Positions 10,734 to 20,870 of a stretch of 64,000 nucleotides of DNA are shown here, one piece after another. Where the stretch lies: assembly GCA_023091665.1 (NCBI GenBank), contig JALJCQ010000031.1, positions 620,001 through 684,000 of the forward strand. Reading direction: 5' to 3'. Under the pieces are notes generated by a model. The model was not told where the DNA came from. It saw nothing but the letters and a program-made list of their open reading frames with translations, and did no database searches. The DNA comes from Pythium myriotylum. Taxonomy: Eukaryota; Oomycota; Peronosporomycetes; Pythiales; Pythiaceae. Position 1 is the stretch's first letter, and each line of letters opens with the position of its first letter. The translations under genes and the position numbers were made by a program.

Positions 10734-13700
10734 ATGGCCGACGACTCACCCGCCAAGCCATTGGCGGGCGCGTTCTACGCGCTTGAGGACTTGCCCCATG
10801 TGCCCCGTGGCGACGCGACGCTGATTCGCACGCTGCTCTTTTCAAGTGGGGACCCAATCTACGCCATCAGCAAGCAACGCGCGCTGGGCTTTGGGGACCT
10901 CTTCCCGCTACGCGAGCAGGATGCGACAGCCACGTGCTACCGCCTGCTCCATGGAGCCTATTTGCGCCACGGACGTTCGATCTCCAAGGCCATGCTCTTT
11001 GTGTATGGGAAGACCTTCGCGCTCTGCGGACTCGGGTACCTCTTCGTGGCGGCCAACGCCGTGGTCGCGCCCGTGGTCGTGCACCACGTCGTCTCGGCCT
11101 TCAACACGGACCAAGGCACCGTCGACGTGGAGAATCTCAGCGTGTGGCTCTCGGCATTCGTGTGTCTTCGTGTGGCAAATGTCGCGGTCATCACGCAGAC
11201 CGAGAATGCTATCAACCACACGGCGATGCGCATCACGGGGGCCATGAAGAGTCTGCTCTTCCAGAAAGCGCTTCGCCGCGACGCAGTGCGAGCTCAACGC
11301 CTCGAGACCTCACAAGCGAAACCTGCCGAGATCTCGAACCTCGTCACGACCGACACAAACGGCGTGCTCTACGCAATCCTCGCGGCCCACAACGCCTGGA
11401 TCTTGCCACTGCAGATTGTTGTAATCACGATCCTGCTTTACCAGCAGCTGGATGTCGCAGCATTCGCCGGGATCGGAGTTGTCATCGCGAGCTTGAGCCT
11501 CAACTACGGGATCGCGCGTGTCATGGGCAACGCGTACAGCAAGCTCATGAAGGCCAAGGACGTCCGGATGCGGACGGTCAAGGAAGTCTTCAGCGCCATC
11601 CAGATCGTCAAATTCAACGCCTGGGAACCGCGCTTCCACTCCAAGCTCACGGAGCAGCGCGCTAGTGAAGTCAGTCGCCTCTCAGTATATAGCTTTGCGA
11701 GTGCCGCGAGCATGTTCGTACTCTGGAGTTCGCCCTTCTTCGTATCCACGGTCTCGTTCGCGGTCTACGCACTCGTGCTCGATCGCCAACTCACGGCTGC
11801 AAAAGTCTTCACGTCGATGGCGCTGTTCAACGCTCTCCGCGATCCGCTGCGTGACTTGCCGGCCACGATCCAGGCACTTATCCAGTCGCGTATCTCGGTT
11901 CAGCGTCTTACGAGCTTCCTTGAGGCACCGGATCTCGACTTGGACGGACGTGATCGGACAAACGACACCAAAGGACCAGCGATCCACATCGACAACGCGA
12001 CATTTGCTTGGGGTGACAGTGCCGTGTTGAGAGATATTGAGCTAAGCATCCAACGAGGCGAGTTTGTCGTGGTCGAAGGTTCAGTGGGTGCTGGCAAGTC
12101 GTCACTTCTGAGCGGTATACTCGGAGAGATGACAAAGACATCAGGTGCCGTTCGAGTGAACGGCTCAGTCGCGTACTACTCGCAGCAGCCGTGGATCCAG
12201 AACATGACCATCCGAGAAAATATTCTATTTGGGACGCCGTTCAACGCCAGTCGCTATGCGCGAGTATTAGAAGCCTGCTGCCTCGTAGAAGATCTCGCGC
12301 TGTTTGGAGCTGGCGATGCGACAGAGATCGGTGAGAAAGGTGTGAACCTTTCGGGCGGTCAGAAAGCTCGAGTCGCTCTGGCTCGGGCCTGCTACGCCGA
12401 TGCCGATATTTACTTACTGGACTCGCCTCTTGCCGCTGTCGACACGCTTGTTCAAAAGCGGATTTTTGAGAATTGTCTATGTGGGCTGCTCTACGACAAG
12501 ACCGTCGTGCTTGTGACTCATAATCCTGACATCCTTGCGTCCTCTGTGGTGAATGTGCGAGTCACACTTGCGAATGGCCAAGTCATGAACACACAGCGCG
12601 TCGTAGATTCTACTGACCGTCGAATCCAGGCCGTCGACTCTGACATTGCTATCAAGTACGGTATCACTGCAGAGTTCGATGCAGCGCAGACCGCGATCGG
12701 TGTTCTTGTCCATGAGGAAGGACGCCAAGAAGGCCAGATCGCGACGTCGGTGCTGCGCGGATACCGTGACGCAGTCGGTGGCGTTCGGCTCTTCGTGCTT
12801 CTTCTAATCGCTCAGCTCGCATGGCAGGGCTTCCAGATCAGCAGCGATTTTTGGCTGAGCCATTGGACCAGTAGCGAGATCGACCAGTCTCGCGTCTCGT
12901 ATTTTACGGGCGTCTACGCGTCGCTTGCGACCGCTGGTGCTGTCATGGTTTTGGTTCGTGGAATCCTCGTGGCCGTGATCGGCCTCAAGGCCGCCGAGAA
13001 CCTCTTTCGAGCTATGACAGACGGCCTGCTCCATGCACCGATCCGATTCTTCGACACGAACCCGATCGGACGCATCATCAATCGGTACTCAGATGACATC
13101 GCGACGATTGATGTAGTGATTCCGACAGCATACAGCACATTGCTGAGCGCAGTATTTTCCACGGTGGGCGCGCTGATCACCGCGGCTGTAACGATCAAAT
13201 ACGTCGGCCTCTGCGTCGTGCCCATTGTCTACGTGTACGTACGGATCGCGCAGGGCTATGTGCGGACATTCTGCGACGTGAGACGCATGTGGAAGGTCGT
13301 CAACTCGCCGATCCTGAGCCACATCACGCAGAGTGAGGCGGGTGCTGCGCTTCTTCGAGCTTTCGGGCGAGACTATGTAGACCGGGCGATCGAGGAAAAC
13401 CACCGGCGCATCGATATCGACAATGCGTTGTGGGACACTGAGATCGTGATGATCCAGTGGTTCGCGCTACGTCTCCAATTGCTCGGGTGCGTCATCGTAC
13501 TCTTGGTTGTGGGTTCCTTCGTCGCGTTCTCCAACTGGTTCTCACCCGGTATTGTCGGCCTCGCGTTCACGTACGCGCTGAGCATCGACTCGTCACTGCA
13601 GACACTAATTAAGGCATGGTCCAAAGCCGAGAACGCAATGGTGTGCGTTGAGCGCGTCATTGAATACGGTTCTCTCGAGCGTGAAGGCGATGCTTCTCCC

Positions 13701-14492
13701 TCAACAATTATTATCGAGCCTCCAGCCAGTTGGCCAGAGCATGGTGCAATCGAATTCGATCGCGTTAGCTTCGCGTACAAGCCTAACGATCCTACTGTGC
13801 TGCATGACGTGACATTCTCGATCAAGCCTCATGAAAAGATCGGCGTCGTCGGTCGTACGGGAGCAGGTAAGTCGAGTCTCTCAATGGCTCTGCTCCGAAT
13901 GAACGAGCTTCAGTCCGGCAGTATCCGCATCGACGGTCTTGATGTCGCTGGCGTGCCTCTTCCGGACTTGCGAGGTCGTGTAGCGATTATCCCTCAGTCA
14001 CCCGTGCTTCTCGAAGGCTCCTTACGCCACTTTCTCGACCCGTTCGACGACTACAGCGACGACGAGATCACGCAAATGCTAGTTAAAGTGGAAATGCTTC
14101 CAACTCTTCACGCCATGGCCACTGAGTCGTCGACTAGTGTGCTGGAAGTGCCTCTCCACGCCAACGGTGAGAATCTATCGGTCGGTGAACGGCAGTTGTT
14201 GTGCATGGCCCGAGCGTTACTGCGCCGTTGTGCAATTGTTGTCATGGACGAAGCTACGGCCGCTATGGACCATGCAACCGAGGCTAAACTTGCGAGGATG
14301 ATCGAAAGAGAGCTCGCCAATGTCACACAATTCACGATTGCGCACCGACTGGCCACTGTCATGGATAGCGACAGGATCCTCGTACTCGACCAGGGCCGCG
14401 TGGTCGAGTTTGACGAGCCGAGTGTGCTGTTAGCAGACCCAAAGAGCGCGTTTAGCGCATTGGTGCGAGCGGCCTCTGCTGAACGGCTTTGA
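10734..14492 (+). CDS. Full-length ABC transporter, ABCC/MRP type
   Basis: 1252 aa from the ATG at 10734 (MADDSPAKPL); an in-frame TTG 9 bp upstream is not a likely start. Order is TMD1-NBD1-TMD2-NBD2. NBD1 has Walker A GSVGAGKSSL (about residue 450), Q-loop YYSQQPW, signature LSGGQKARV (about 538), Walker B ADIYLLDSP and H-loop LVTHN. NBD2 has Walker A GRTGAGKSSL (about 1040), signature LSVGERQLL, Walker B CAIVVMDEAT and H-loop TIAHRL. In NBD1 the catalytic Glu after Walker B is replaced (LLDSPLAAVD), as is usual for the degenerate site of ABCC proteins. There is no N-terminal TMD0. ABCC proteins export organic anions, conjugates or xenobiotics from plasma or vacuolar membranes; the substrate is unknown here. 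Intronless. Confidence 0.95.
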   Translation: MADDSPAKPLAGAFYALEDLPHVPRGDATLIRTLLFSSGDPIYAISKQRALGFGDLFPLREQDATATCYRLLHGAYLRHGRSISKAMLFVYGKTFALCGLGYLFVAANAVVAPVVVHHVVSAFNTDQGTVDVENLSVWLSAFVCLRVANVAVITQTENAINHTAMRITGAMKSLLFQKALRRDAVRAQRLETSQAKPAEISNLVTTDTNGVLYAILAAHNAWILPLQIVVITILLYQQLDVAAFAGIGVVIASLSLNYGIARVMGNAYSKLMKAKDVRMRTVKEVFSAIQIVKFNAWEPRFHSKLTEQRASEVSRLSVYSFASAASMFVLWSSPFFVSTVSFAVYALVLDRQLTAAKVFTSMALFNALRDPLRDLPATIQALIQSRISVQRLTSFLEAPDLDLDGRDRTNDTKGPAIHIDNATFAWGDSAVLRDIELSIQRGEFVVVEGSVGAGKSSLLSGILGEMTKTSGAVRVNGSVAYYSQQPWIQNMTIRENILFGTPFNASRYARVLEACCLVEDLALFGAGDATEIGEKGVNLSGGQKARVALARACYADADIYLLDSPLAAVDTLVQKRIFENCLCGLLYDKTVVLVTHNPDILASSVVNVRVTLANGQVMNTQRVVDSTDRRIQAVDSDIAIKYGITAEFDAAQTAIGVLVHEEGRQEGQIATSVLRGYRDAVGGVRLFVLLLIAQLAWQGFQISSDFWLSHWTSSEIDQSRVSYFTGVYASLATAGAVMVLVRGILVAVIGLKAAENLFRAMTDGLLHAPIRFFDTNPIGRIINRYSDDIATIDVVIPTAYSTLLSAVFSTVGALITAAVTIKYVGLCVVPIVYVYVRIAQGYVRTFCDVRRMWKVVNSPILSHITQSEAGAALLRAFGRDYVDRAIEENHRRIDIDNALWDTEIVMIQWFALRLQLLGCVIVLLVVGSFVAFSNWFSPGIVGLAFTYALSIDSSLQTLIKAWSKAENAMVCVERVIEYGSLEREGDASPSTIIIEPPASWPEHGAIEFDRVSFAYKPNDPTVLHDVTFSIKPHEKIGVVGRTGAGKSSLSMALLRMNELQSGSIRIDGLDVAGVPLPDLRGRVAIIPQSPVLLEGSLRHFLDPFDDYSDDEITQMLVKVEMLPTLHAMATESSTSVLEVPLHANGENLSVGERQLLCMARALLRRCAIVVMDEATAAMDHATEAKLARMIERELANVTQFTIAHRLATVMDSDRILVLDQGRVVEFDEPSVLLADPKSAFSALVRAASAERL

Positions 14493-15202
14493 TTGCGATA
14501 GCTAAGACTGTTGGGGGCGACTGTGCTCCATCTGCATACTTTGCATTTCCTCGATGTGTAAGCGACCTCATATTTTGAATAAGGAAATGTGGGTCGAGTG
14601 AAAACTGAGCTGCAAAAAATCGATAATACCGTTCGCATCATGGATGGTGAACAACGTGTGGAAAATCTTGCCTCACGGTTGTTTGGTTCAATCGATCCAA
14701 TCATTCGGGTTTAGAAAAGGTCTGAAGCGACCCAAATTCGGGCATCTCGCGAAGTACAAAACTCATTCACAGCAGCACAACCTGTTATTGTTTTTCCATC
14801 ATGATCAACGAACCGGCATTAATTGGCTTGATGAATGACTGGAAGACCAAACTGATGACCTGAGAATTCGAAACTCGGAGGGAAATTTTCGCAAAAAACA
14901 CCGATTCCCGTGAGGGAAGACGGAGACACAAATAGTACGACAATGCCGCGCATTCGCACGGGAAGGTCTGGATATTGGAAATGGGAGGGTCCGATCCGGG
15001 TCAGGACCAGGTCAGGTCTGGCATAATACCAAAAATACAGAGGAACTACCGGAAAATACAGATGGCGGTTCAACTCTCCCCCCGATATAGTGACCTTTTT
15101 GGCTCGGCTTGGAGCAAGAGCCCATGCGGAGGGGGGGTAGGGTACCCCCCGGAGCATGATCGATTGCGACCCACGCTGTCCAGAATTCATGATCTAAAGG
15201 CC

Positions 15203-15300
15203 GATAGCCCCGAAGCGAAGCGAAGGGTGCTATCTCCCGAGCGTTTAGCGGAGCGTAGCGTAGCGGGCGCGAGCGCTACACGCCGGAGCGATAGCTCCGG
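15203..15300. repeat. Three consecutive GC-rich hairpins
   Basis: GATAGC at 15203 pairs with GCTATC at 15229-15234, with CGAAG repeats in the loop. GTAGCG (15260) pairs with CGCTAC (15274-15279). CCGGAGC-GATA-GCTCCGG (15283-15300) is a perfect 7-bp stem with a 4-base loop. GAGCG/TAGCG units fill the spacing. This could be a structured RNA, a MITE fragment or a recombination site. I recognise no family. Confidence 0.6.
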
Positions 15301-16104
15301 AACGGTCACTAAGTCTTGTCGCCCATCCTGTGACGAGGCATTTTCTGCATCTTTTGTGCGATTTCTGTATTTATCGGTAAAACTTCTGTACTTTTGGTGC
15401 TGTGTCGTCAGGTCTTGTCGTTCGGTCACGTTGAAGTGGAGAACGACTCGCAGCTCATCGGCGAGGCATTGGGGCGCACGGCGCGCGCGTGGCACAGTTG
15501 GCGAGCAACCCGCTGGCCATGAGCGAGTGATTGTCGGACCACATCGCACCCTTCGGCTGCAGTAGCTGCGCGCGTTCGGACAGATACAGCTCGCTCGCTC
15601 GCGCTGGCGCGCAAGGGCTTCTTCATTAATGTCTGGCGCCACGCCGACGACACGCGCGCGCGGCAAGTGCCTGGGCTACTGACCATGTTGAAGGGAGCTT
15701 GCGTGCATCAACATCGGAGACAGTCGCCAGAAGACCCAGGCAGCGCGTAAGGCGACGACGCGCTGAAGCTCACGCGTCCGCGAAACACCAGCTCCTGCTG
15801 GCAATCCTGTTGTCTGTGGTGACGAACGTGTTGATACTGCGGCTGAAATCGAAGATGTGCTGGCAGTTAGACGTCCGTGAGCGTACGTGAGCAAGGTCTT
15901 CTGGACACTGTATCTAGCGCCTAAGCTGATAGCTACCAGCGCGAGGTTGAACTTGTCATTGTCATCAGATGGCCGTGGGCACATCGCAGTTGATGATCGC
16001 TATGGCCACGACGATGGCCTCCCATGCGATGGCCACAACTCAAGTCCGTCATCCCACAGCCAGGATCTGCCATGCAGATCAGCCTCAGCTCGCCGCCTCC
16101 GGCT

Positions 16105-16318
16105 GATCAGCTACGGCAGCTGCTGCATCCAGTCCCCCATCAAAAGCACATCTCAACCCACCAAAACGTCGTCGGTTTGACCCATCAGCACGAGTCGACT
16201 TTGCCCAGAAATTGAACATCACACGTCGTACCGTACAGCGAAATGAACACCCATACTGGCACCAGGCCAATCGAGTCGCAAATCCCAAAATGCGAAGATT
16301 GTTGAACGAATGTGCATG
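16105..16318 (+). pseudogene. Possible transposase-type helix-turn-helix relic
   Basis: One plus-strand frame, without an ATG and with a stop just upstream, reads as protein-like sequence. It has a basic stretch (PPKRRRFD) followed by DFAQKLNITRRTVQRN, which looks like the recognition helix of a helix-turn-helix, and stops at about 16318. The composition is unlike the surrounding noncoding DNA. It could be the N-terminal remnant of a DNA transposase. Support is limited to pattern. Confidence 0.25.
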
Positions 16319-16542
16319 ACATATTTCCCAGCGTGAATGTTGCACCAGGCCGGTAGAGAAGACATCCACCAATTACGTTGAAGATTCTTAGAGTATATCG
16401 GCTATAAGAGTTCTTTATAACGTCAAATAGGCTAATGTCAGTATATGATACTATCTTTTACGAATAATAATGTATTCATAGAAGTAAGTAGACCCGAGTA
16501 GGATCCCACCTATACTCTGGATATAAATATCCAGAGAACAAC

Positions 16543-18294
16543 CTAGACGATCCAAATGAATCGGTGCGGTGGTGGTCCAACAAATGAGAAAATAGTCGCA
16601 CAAAGATCACTCCCCAAGGCTCCGCATGCTGGAACTAGTCGCCCAACACTTAGAAACGCTCTCTTCTGCGCGCGAGCTTGGTTCGTAAGCGGCATGTTGT
16701 TGTGCACTTTCAAGAAATCATACGATTCCCAAGTTATTCCATCACTGTAGCAGTTGACGAATTGCAAACACTCCAAATATTGATTCGAGTCGAGCATAAC
16801 ACCCAAGGTGTCCAGGAAGGATTCACGGGGAGGGCTGACGAATCGTATCCCAAGCTCAACCAGTGTGTGAGTGATTCGCGCGTCGGGTTTTGTTAGCGCT
16901 TCAAATAATGGATTTGGTCGCGCTCGAGGAGCATGGAGGTTGAGCTTTCGGATGTGGCAGCTTCCGTTTTCGTACGCAGAAAGCAGGATGGGGAGCATCT
17001 TGAGATGCACAATAGATAAATCCAACGTTTCCAACCACGGGAGAGACCGCAGAATTACATTCAGACACGTTTCTGAAATTGAACGCGCGCTAATAACGAG
17101 AGACTTGAGACGAGGGAGGCACTGAGCGATCAACTCAACGATACGGATAGTTGTCTTCGCGCTTGTAAACGTCTCGGTGAACGCCAGTGACCGAATCCAG
17201 GAGCAACAGTAGCCATCAGTGCAATGCTTTCTCTGAGATGTTGCCAATTGAGCAGCGAAACGTTCAACCTTGCTCGGACCTACAATCCTAGCACCAATGA
17301 ACTCGAGTTGACGAAGATTCGGACAGCTTGAACGCAAATCGATAATAAATTGGGTGACGGTTTCAAAGTCTTTGCCAACCAAGCTCGTGTCCACTGCAAG
17401 GGTGGCAAGCCTTGCCCCGAAACGACGACACGCAGCCTTTGCGCCACGCACAGATTCCCGGCTTGCGATAAAAAGCTTGAGACGAACCGAATGGTCCCCA
17501 CCCAGCCAGCTGAGGAACCTTGTGTCGTCTTCGGCTCGACCTTTAAACGAAGTGACTGGCACACCCCAGACGGCGAGCCGGTGAAACTCGCGAACGCGGT
17601 TGCTGGGTCTATTCAGGTCTGCTGTATGCCAACCAATCGCGAGGTGGATCGCTTTGAGTTGATAAGCAGCACGAGCCGTTGGCTTCGAATTTCCCACGAC
17701 GACTGTTCCATTTGCCAATAACTCTTCAATATACTCGATCGTCCTGGTGTGATAATCGAGATCCTCAAAGGAGATAGTTAGCGGGATCAAGTAACCATGC
17801 AGGTGCCCATTAACGTCCAAAGTGGCAATCTGGCGCTTGGCATCCTCGTACGAAGCCATCGAAAGATCGCCGTTCTCGTTTAACTCGTGAGGATCGTCAG
17901 CATCCGGAAAGAAGAGCATCTTCGAGTCAGGGATTCTGTCTGCAAACGAACTGCCCCAATCACAGCAAAGCTTCACGTGGGGGTCGAGCTGATCAGGATG
18001 GAGCAGAGCGATACTGCTTGTGATCGGGAACTGTACCATCCTCCAGACTCTCGGATCCACTCGAAGCGCGAGAAGCACGACTTCCAGAGCTCGAGCTAGC
18101 CACACAGCCAAGTCTATCGGCCGTCCGCACTCTTCATCAAGCCGAATCCATTGCCGACGCGCCATGCTGCGGCCTTCACGGATATGCATCCACGCCTGGT
18201 CACGACGCAGGTGGTCATCGAGATAGCGATCCAGCTTGAGTTCAAAAATGGAAGCTTCTTCGAGCCAAGGCGTCAGAAACTTCCACTGCGCCAT
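16543..18294 (-). CDS. Family A leucine-rich protein, copy A3 (intact)
   Basis: 583 aa from the ATG at 18294-18292 (MAQWKFLTPW). This start is chosen over an in-frame upstream extension because A1 and A2 begin at the same motif. It is the only complete, uninterrupted family A member in the window and serves as its reference. The N-terminal half contains ARALEVVLLALRVD and IPLTISFEDLDYHTRTIEYIEELLANGTVVVGN, shared with A2. The middle has GVPVTSFKGRAEDD. The C-terminal half has LRR-like strands (LETLDLSIVHLKML, IRKLNLHA) and ends in IFSFVGPPPHRFIWIV, close to A2's IYDFVGKPPYIRSIVVV. No transmembrane span, signal peptide or known catalytic motif is seen. Function unknown. It diverges from family D copy D1, whose start lies 590 bp away. 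Confidence 0.85.
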   Translation of the reverse strand: MAQWKFLTPWLEEASIFELKLDRYLDDHLRRDQAWMHIREGRSMARRQWIRLDEECGRPIDLAVWLARALEVVLLALRVDPRVWRMVQFPITSSIALLHPDQLDPHVKLCCDWGSSFADRIPDSKMLFFPDADDPHELNENGDLSMASYEDAKRQIATLDVNGHLHGYLIPLTISFEDLDYHTRTIEYIEELLANGTVVVGNSKPTARAAYQLKAIHLAIGWHTADLNRPSNRVREFHRLAVWGVPVTSFKGRAEDDTRFLSWLGGDHSVRLKLFIASRESVRGAKAACRRFGARLATLAVDTSLVGKDFETVTQFIIDLRSSCPNLRQLEFIGARIVGPSKVERFAAQLATSQRKHCTDGYCCSWIRSLAFTETFTSAKTTIRIVELIAQCLPRLKSLVISARSISETCLNVILRSLPWLETLDLSIVHLKMLPILLSAYENGSCHIRKLNLHAPRARPNPLFEALTKPDARITHTLVELGIRFVSPPRESFLDTLGVMLDSNQYLECLQFVNCYSDGITWESYDFLKVHNNMPLTNQARAQKRAFLSVGRLVPACGALGSDLCATIFSFVGPPPHRFIWIV

Positions 18295-18881
18295 GTCGTC
18301 AACTTCAGCGTTTCGTTCCTCCATGGTCTTGCTGGCCACGGTAAATTCATGCCTGGATGAGAGATAGAAACGGTGGCCAGGGATGCTAGGGACGTGGCGG
18401 CTCGTCGCCTCGCAGATCAAACTGTCGCGTGCTAATCACTCCGTGCATGCTTTTCTGACCTCTCCCACCGTATTCGCGCCGTCTGCCTTGGACTCACGAC
18501 GCTGATTCCCGAGTTAGTGAGTTCTCGCGCTTGAGGAAAACATCGATCCTGGCTGTGCAGGAGCGAAATTCGTGCGGAAATGCCGCGAGGTCTCACGAGA
18601 CAACGCGTTCCATACGTCGTATCACGTCAGCAATCGTCGAAACGACACGCTCGCACCTGGAGCCTCCTGCGAAACCCATTCCTGCTGGCAATTTGCCCAC
18701 GCAAGAGCGAAGTCCTTGGCAGCAAAGGCAGATGCGGCCTTTCTCTCCAAATAGAGGACTCATTTCTGATGCCAACACGGACTCAGAGCACCCACTGAGA
18801 TCTGAGTCTCTGAGTCCAGCGAGAAATCATGTGCAATGCTGGACTCCGAGTCGTTCGCGTTTCCACTTCGCGAAGAAACTC
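18295..18881. other. Divergent intergenic region between A3 and D1
   Basis: 587 bp between divergently transcribed genes; both promoters must lie here. The frame leading into D1 is open for about 117 codons upstream of its ATG but starts only with TTG and has no counterpart in D2, so I treat it as noncoding. Confidence 0.5.
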
Positions 18882-19487
18882 ATGACCTCCTTCGTGTCAG
18901 CGCTCGATCGCCCGACGGCGTCGCCCTCAAGCGATGTGTCCCGTCTACGCGACTGTCTCGCGTTCCTTCGTCACGTCGATCGCGTCGAGATCGCAGGTGA
19001 GACCTACGACGGCGACGGTCGCCGTTGTTTGGCATTGCGCGTCGGTGTCAAGGACGACGACGTGGAGCGCAGCGAGCCCGCCAGCGACAAGGCACAGCTC
19101 ACGATCGTGCGTCCGACCGAGCCGTACGAGGTCCAGCGCACGAAGAAAGAGTTCGCGGAGCTGCGTTCGCGGATGCGCCAGTGGGCTTCCTCGCACTCGG
19201 CAGCTGCGCAGGCGAACCACGCCGAACCGTGTGCATTCTGCGAGGCAGTGGAGAGAGATTACGCCGAGGCCGGCAGTGAGCAGGCGAAGAAGAAAGGGTT
19301 CTTCCGCTCGATCTTCAAGAAGACAGACAAAGAGCCCGAGGACTGGGCGACCTGGCTGAACGCGAGCATCGTCCACGCGAGCGCGATCGACGCGGACTCG
19401 TGTGAACTCTGCGACGGCGTGCAGCACGTGCCGGCACTACTCGCGCGCTTCCTGCTCGACGGATACTTGAGCGATGTGATCATGTAG
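18882..19487 (+). CDS. Family D small protein, copy D1 (PX-like, CxxC)
   Basis: 201 aa from the ATG at 18882 (MTSFVSALDRPTAS). This matches MASFVSALDQPRAS of D2 and so fixes the start. Residues about 30-105 have alternating strands followed by TKKEFAELRSRMRQW, which resembles the arrangement of a PX domain. The typical R-R-Y-S-D-F basic motif is not present, so this is tentative. A CAFC motif and a CELC motif follow; D2 keeps only the first (CDFC). The C-terminus HVPALLARFLLDGYLSDVIM is conserved. If it is a PX fold it would bind phosphoinositides, fitting the FYVE-type neighbour C2, which lies tail-to-tail 109 bp downstream. Function otherwise unknown. Confidence 0.75.
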   Translation: MTSFVSALDRPTASPSSDVSRLRDCLAFLRHVDRVEIAGETYDGDGRRCLALRVGVKDDDVERSEPASDKAQLTIVRPTEPYEVQRTKKEFAELRSRMRQWASSHSAAAQANHAEPCAFCEAVERDYAEAGSEQAKKKGFFRSIFKKTDKEPEDWATWLNASIVHASAIDADSCELCDGVQHVPALLARFLLDGYLSDVIM

Positions 19488-19596
19488 AGGCAGAGAAAGG
19501 AAGCCAGGAAGAACGGATAGTAGGTTGTACTTCGTAATAATTGACGCTAATGCACACTCAGGAGTTGTCAGGTCTTGCAAATAGAGAAGGTAGTAC

Positions 19597-20814
19597 TTAA
19601 AAGTCCAGACTCGCTAGCGACGATGTCGCTGACGTGTAGCCGCGGCTCGAAGATCGGGTCCAGGAGGCCGCGGTCTTGTCGTCGCGCGTCACGCGCACAC
19701 AGTGAACGTTCTTGATCTTGGTGACGTCTCGGCCGCGCTTGAGCTCGGCCTGTGTACCAGCTATGGTTGCAGCATCAATGCGCTGGGCCGTCGCCACGCA
19801 AGGCACACACAGACGCATATTGTGTTTGAGCAGCTCGCGGTCGAGCGCGAACATCCAGAGATCGCGCTTGAGCCTGCATCCGTCGCAAACGTGGCGCGAG
19901 CAGATGGCGCATGCCGACTTGACGCCGCGGTATGCCGACCGATCCCTCGAACCACACACGGCACATCCGTCTGCTCCCCCTTGGCTGTCGTTATCGTGGT
20001 CCAACACGAAAGTGTCCTTGTGTTGCACCAAGAACGCGAGCTTCTTTTGCTGGCCGCATTCGATGACGTGGGAGATCGAAACCATCGAGTCGGCGAGTGC
20101 CTTGAGCCTCGTCGACACCAGCAGCGAATCTTTGATCTCGAAGTACGAGACCATGAACGCCTCCACACGGGTCGACGAGATCTGGCGATAAAGCCCGCAG
20201 AATGAGATGTTAATGCGGCCGTAATTGGGCAACTCTGGCGTCTTCGCGAACTTGACCGAGTGCACGAGGTGGAAGCCGACCGTCTCGCCATTTGTAAGTG
20301 CGCGCAGGCCCGTAGCCTCAAACGAGATGCAATCCTGGTGCTTGAGCAGCGCGCGCGCGTGGAACGGGATCTTGCGCGCCATCCAGCGCACCATCATCGA
20401 CTCGAACGGCTGCTCAGGCGTCGGTTCGATGATCGTGTCAAGCACAGCCATGTCGACGACAGGGTCACCCACATACGCAGCCTTGACGCGGATATCGTCG
20501 GTCGTGTTGCACATGACACCGTACATGGCGTCGTGGAGCGTGCCCGGCATGGTGCCGGCCGTGAGCAGCAAGTGCATATCCTTGTTGTCCGTGCCGGCGC
20601 CACGGCGTCGATCGCGGTAGACCTTGACGTTCTCGCTCTCGCGGATGCATTCCCACTTGGCGGCGTCGAGGTGGCTGCCCGTCTTGCTCATGTAGTCCTC
20701 GTAGAGCGACTTGGCCTCATCCACGAGCGAAGTGGCCGTGTTGTGGAGGTTCTCCTTCTCGTCGAGCGAGAGGTCGAGCTTGGGGAAGGGACTCGTGAAC
20801 GTCGCAGGCGCCAT
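19597..20814 (-). CDS. START-like domain protein with C-terminal FYVE-type zinc finger, copy C2
   Basis: 405 aa from the ATG at 20814-20812 (MAPATFTSPFPKLDLSLDEK). The frame is open further upstream but only with a GTG, and C3 begins with the same MAP. START-like region about residues 20-255, then four C-x-x-C pairs (CAVC, CAIC, CDGC, CVPC) in a FYVE-like finger. It is very close to C3, including ANALLK-HQD-type segments and the linker SRDRSAYRGVKSAC, and more distant from C1. It is convergent with D1. Expected role: lipid-binding adaptor at endomembranes, inferred from the families. Confidence 0.88.
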   Translation of the reverse strand: MAPATFTSPFPKLDLSLDEKENLHNTATSLVDEAKSLYEDYMSKTGSHLDAAKWECIRESENVKVYRDRRRGAGTDNKDMHLLLTAGTMPGTLHDAMYGVMCNTTDDIRVKAAYVGDPVVDMAVLDTIIEPTPEQPFESMMVRWMARKIPFHARALLKHQDCISFEATGLRALTNGETVGFHLVHSVKFAKTPELPNYGRINISFCGLYRQISSTRVEAFMVSYFEIKDSLLVSTRLKALADSMVSISHVIECGQQKKLAFLVQHKDTFVLDHDNDSQGGADGCAVCGSRDRSAYRGVKSACAICSRHVCDGCRLKRDLWMFALDRELLKHNMRLCVPCVATAQRIDAATIAGTQAELKRGRDVTKIKNVHCVRVTRDDKTAASWTRSSSRGYTSATSSLASLDF

Positions 20815-20870
20815 GAGTGCAGGCTCTCTCGGCTGAAGACGGAAGATTGGAGAATGGGGGAAACGCACTG
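20815..20870 (-). promoter_or_regulatory. Initiator-like promoter of C2
   Basis: On the minus strand, the sequence about 35-55 bp before the ATG reads CCATTCTCCAATCTTCCG. This matches the pyrimidine-rich TCATT...CAATTT oomycete initiator pattern and C3's TCACTTGCGAATCTTCCG. Confidence 0.45.

Larger units (their letters stand above)
14493..16542. other. Two-kb gene-poor stretch with stacked GC palindromes and a possible transposon relic
   Basis: No intact gene is supported. A cluster of hairpins lies at 15203-15300 and an HTH-like coding relic near 16110-16320, both listed separately. Other open frames (for example minus 15187-15666) look compositional. Confidence 0.5.

Noticed and set aside
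15187..15666. 159-codon minus frame through the hairpin cluster
   Set aside because: Arg/Ser-rich translation of palindromic GC repeats; no recognisable protein.
18531..18881. In-frame upstream extension of D1
   Set aside because: TTG start and absent from paralogue D2.
20815..20868. In-frame upstream extension of C2
   Set aside because: GTG start; C1 and C3 begin at the M-A/P position.
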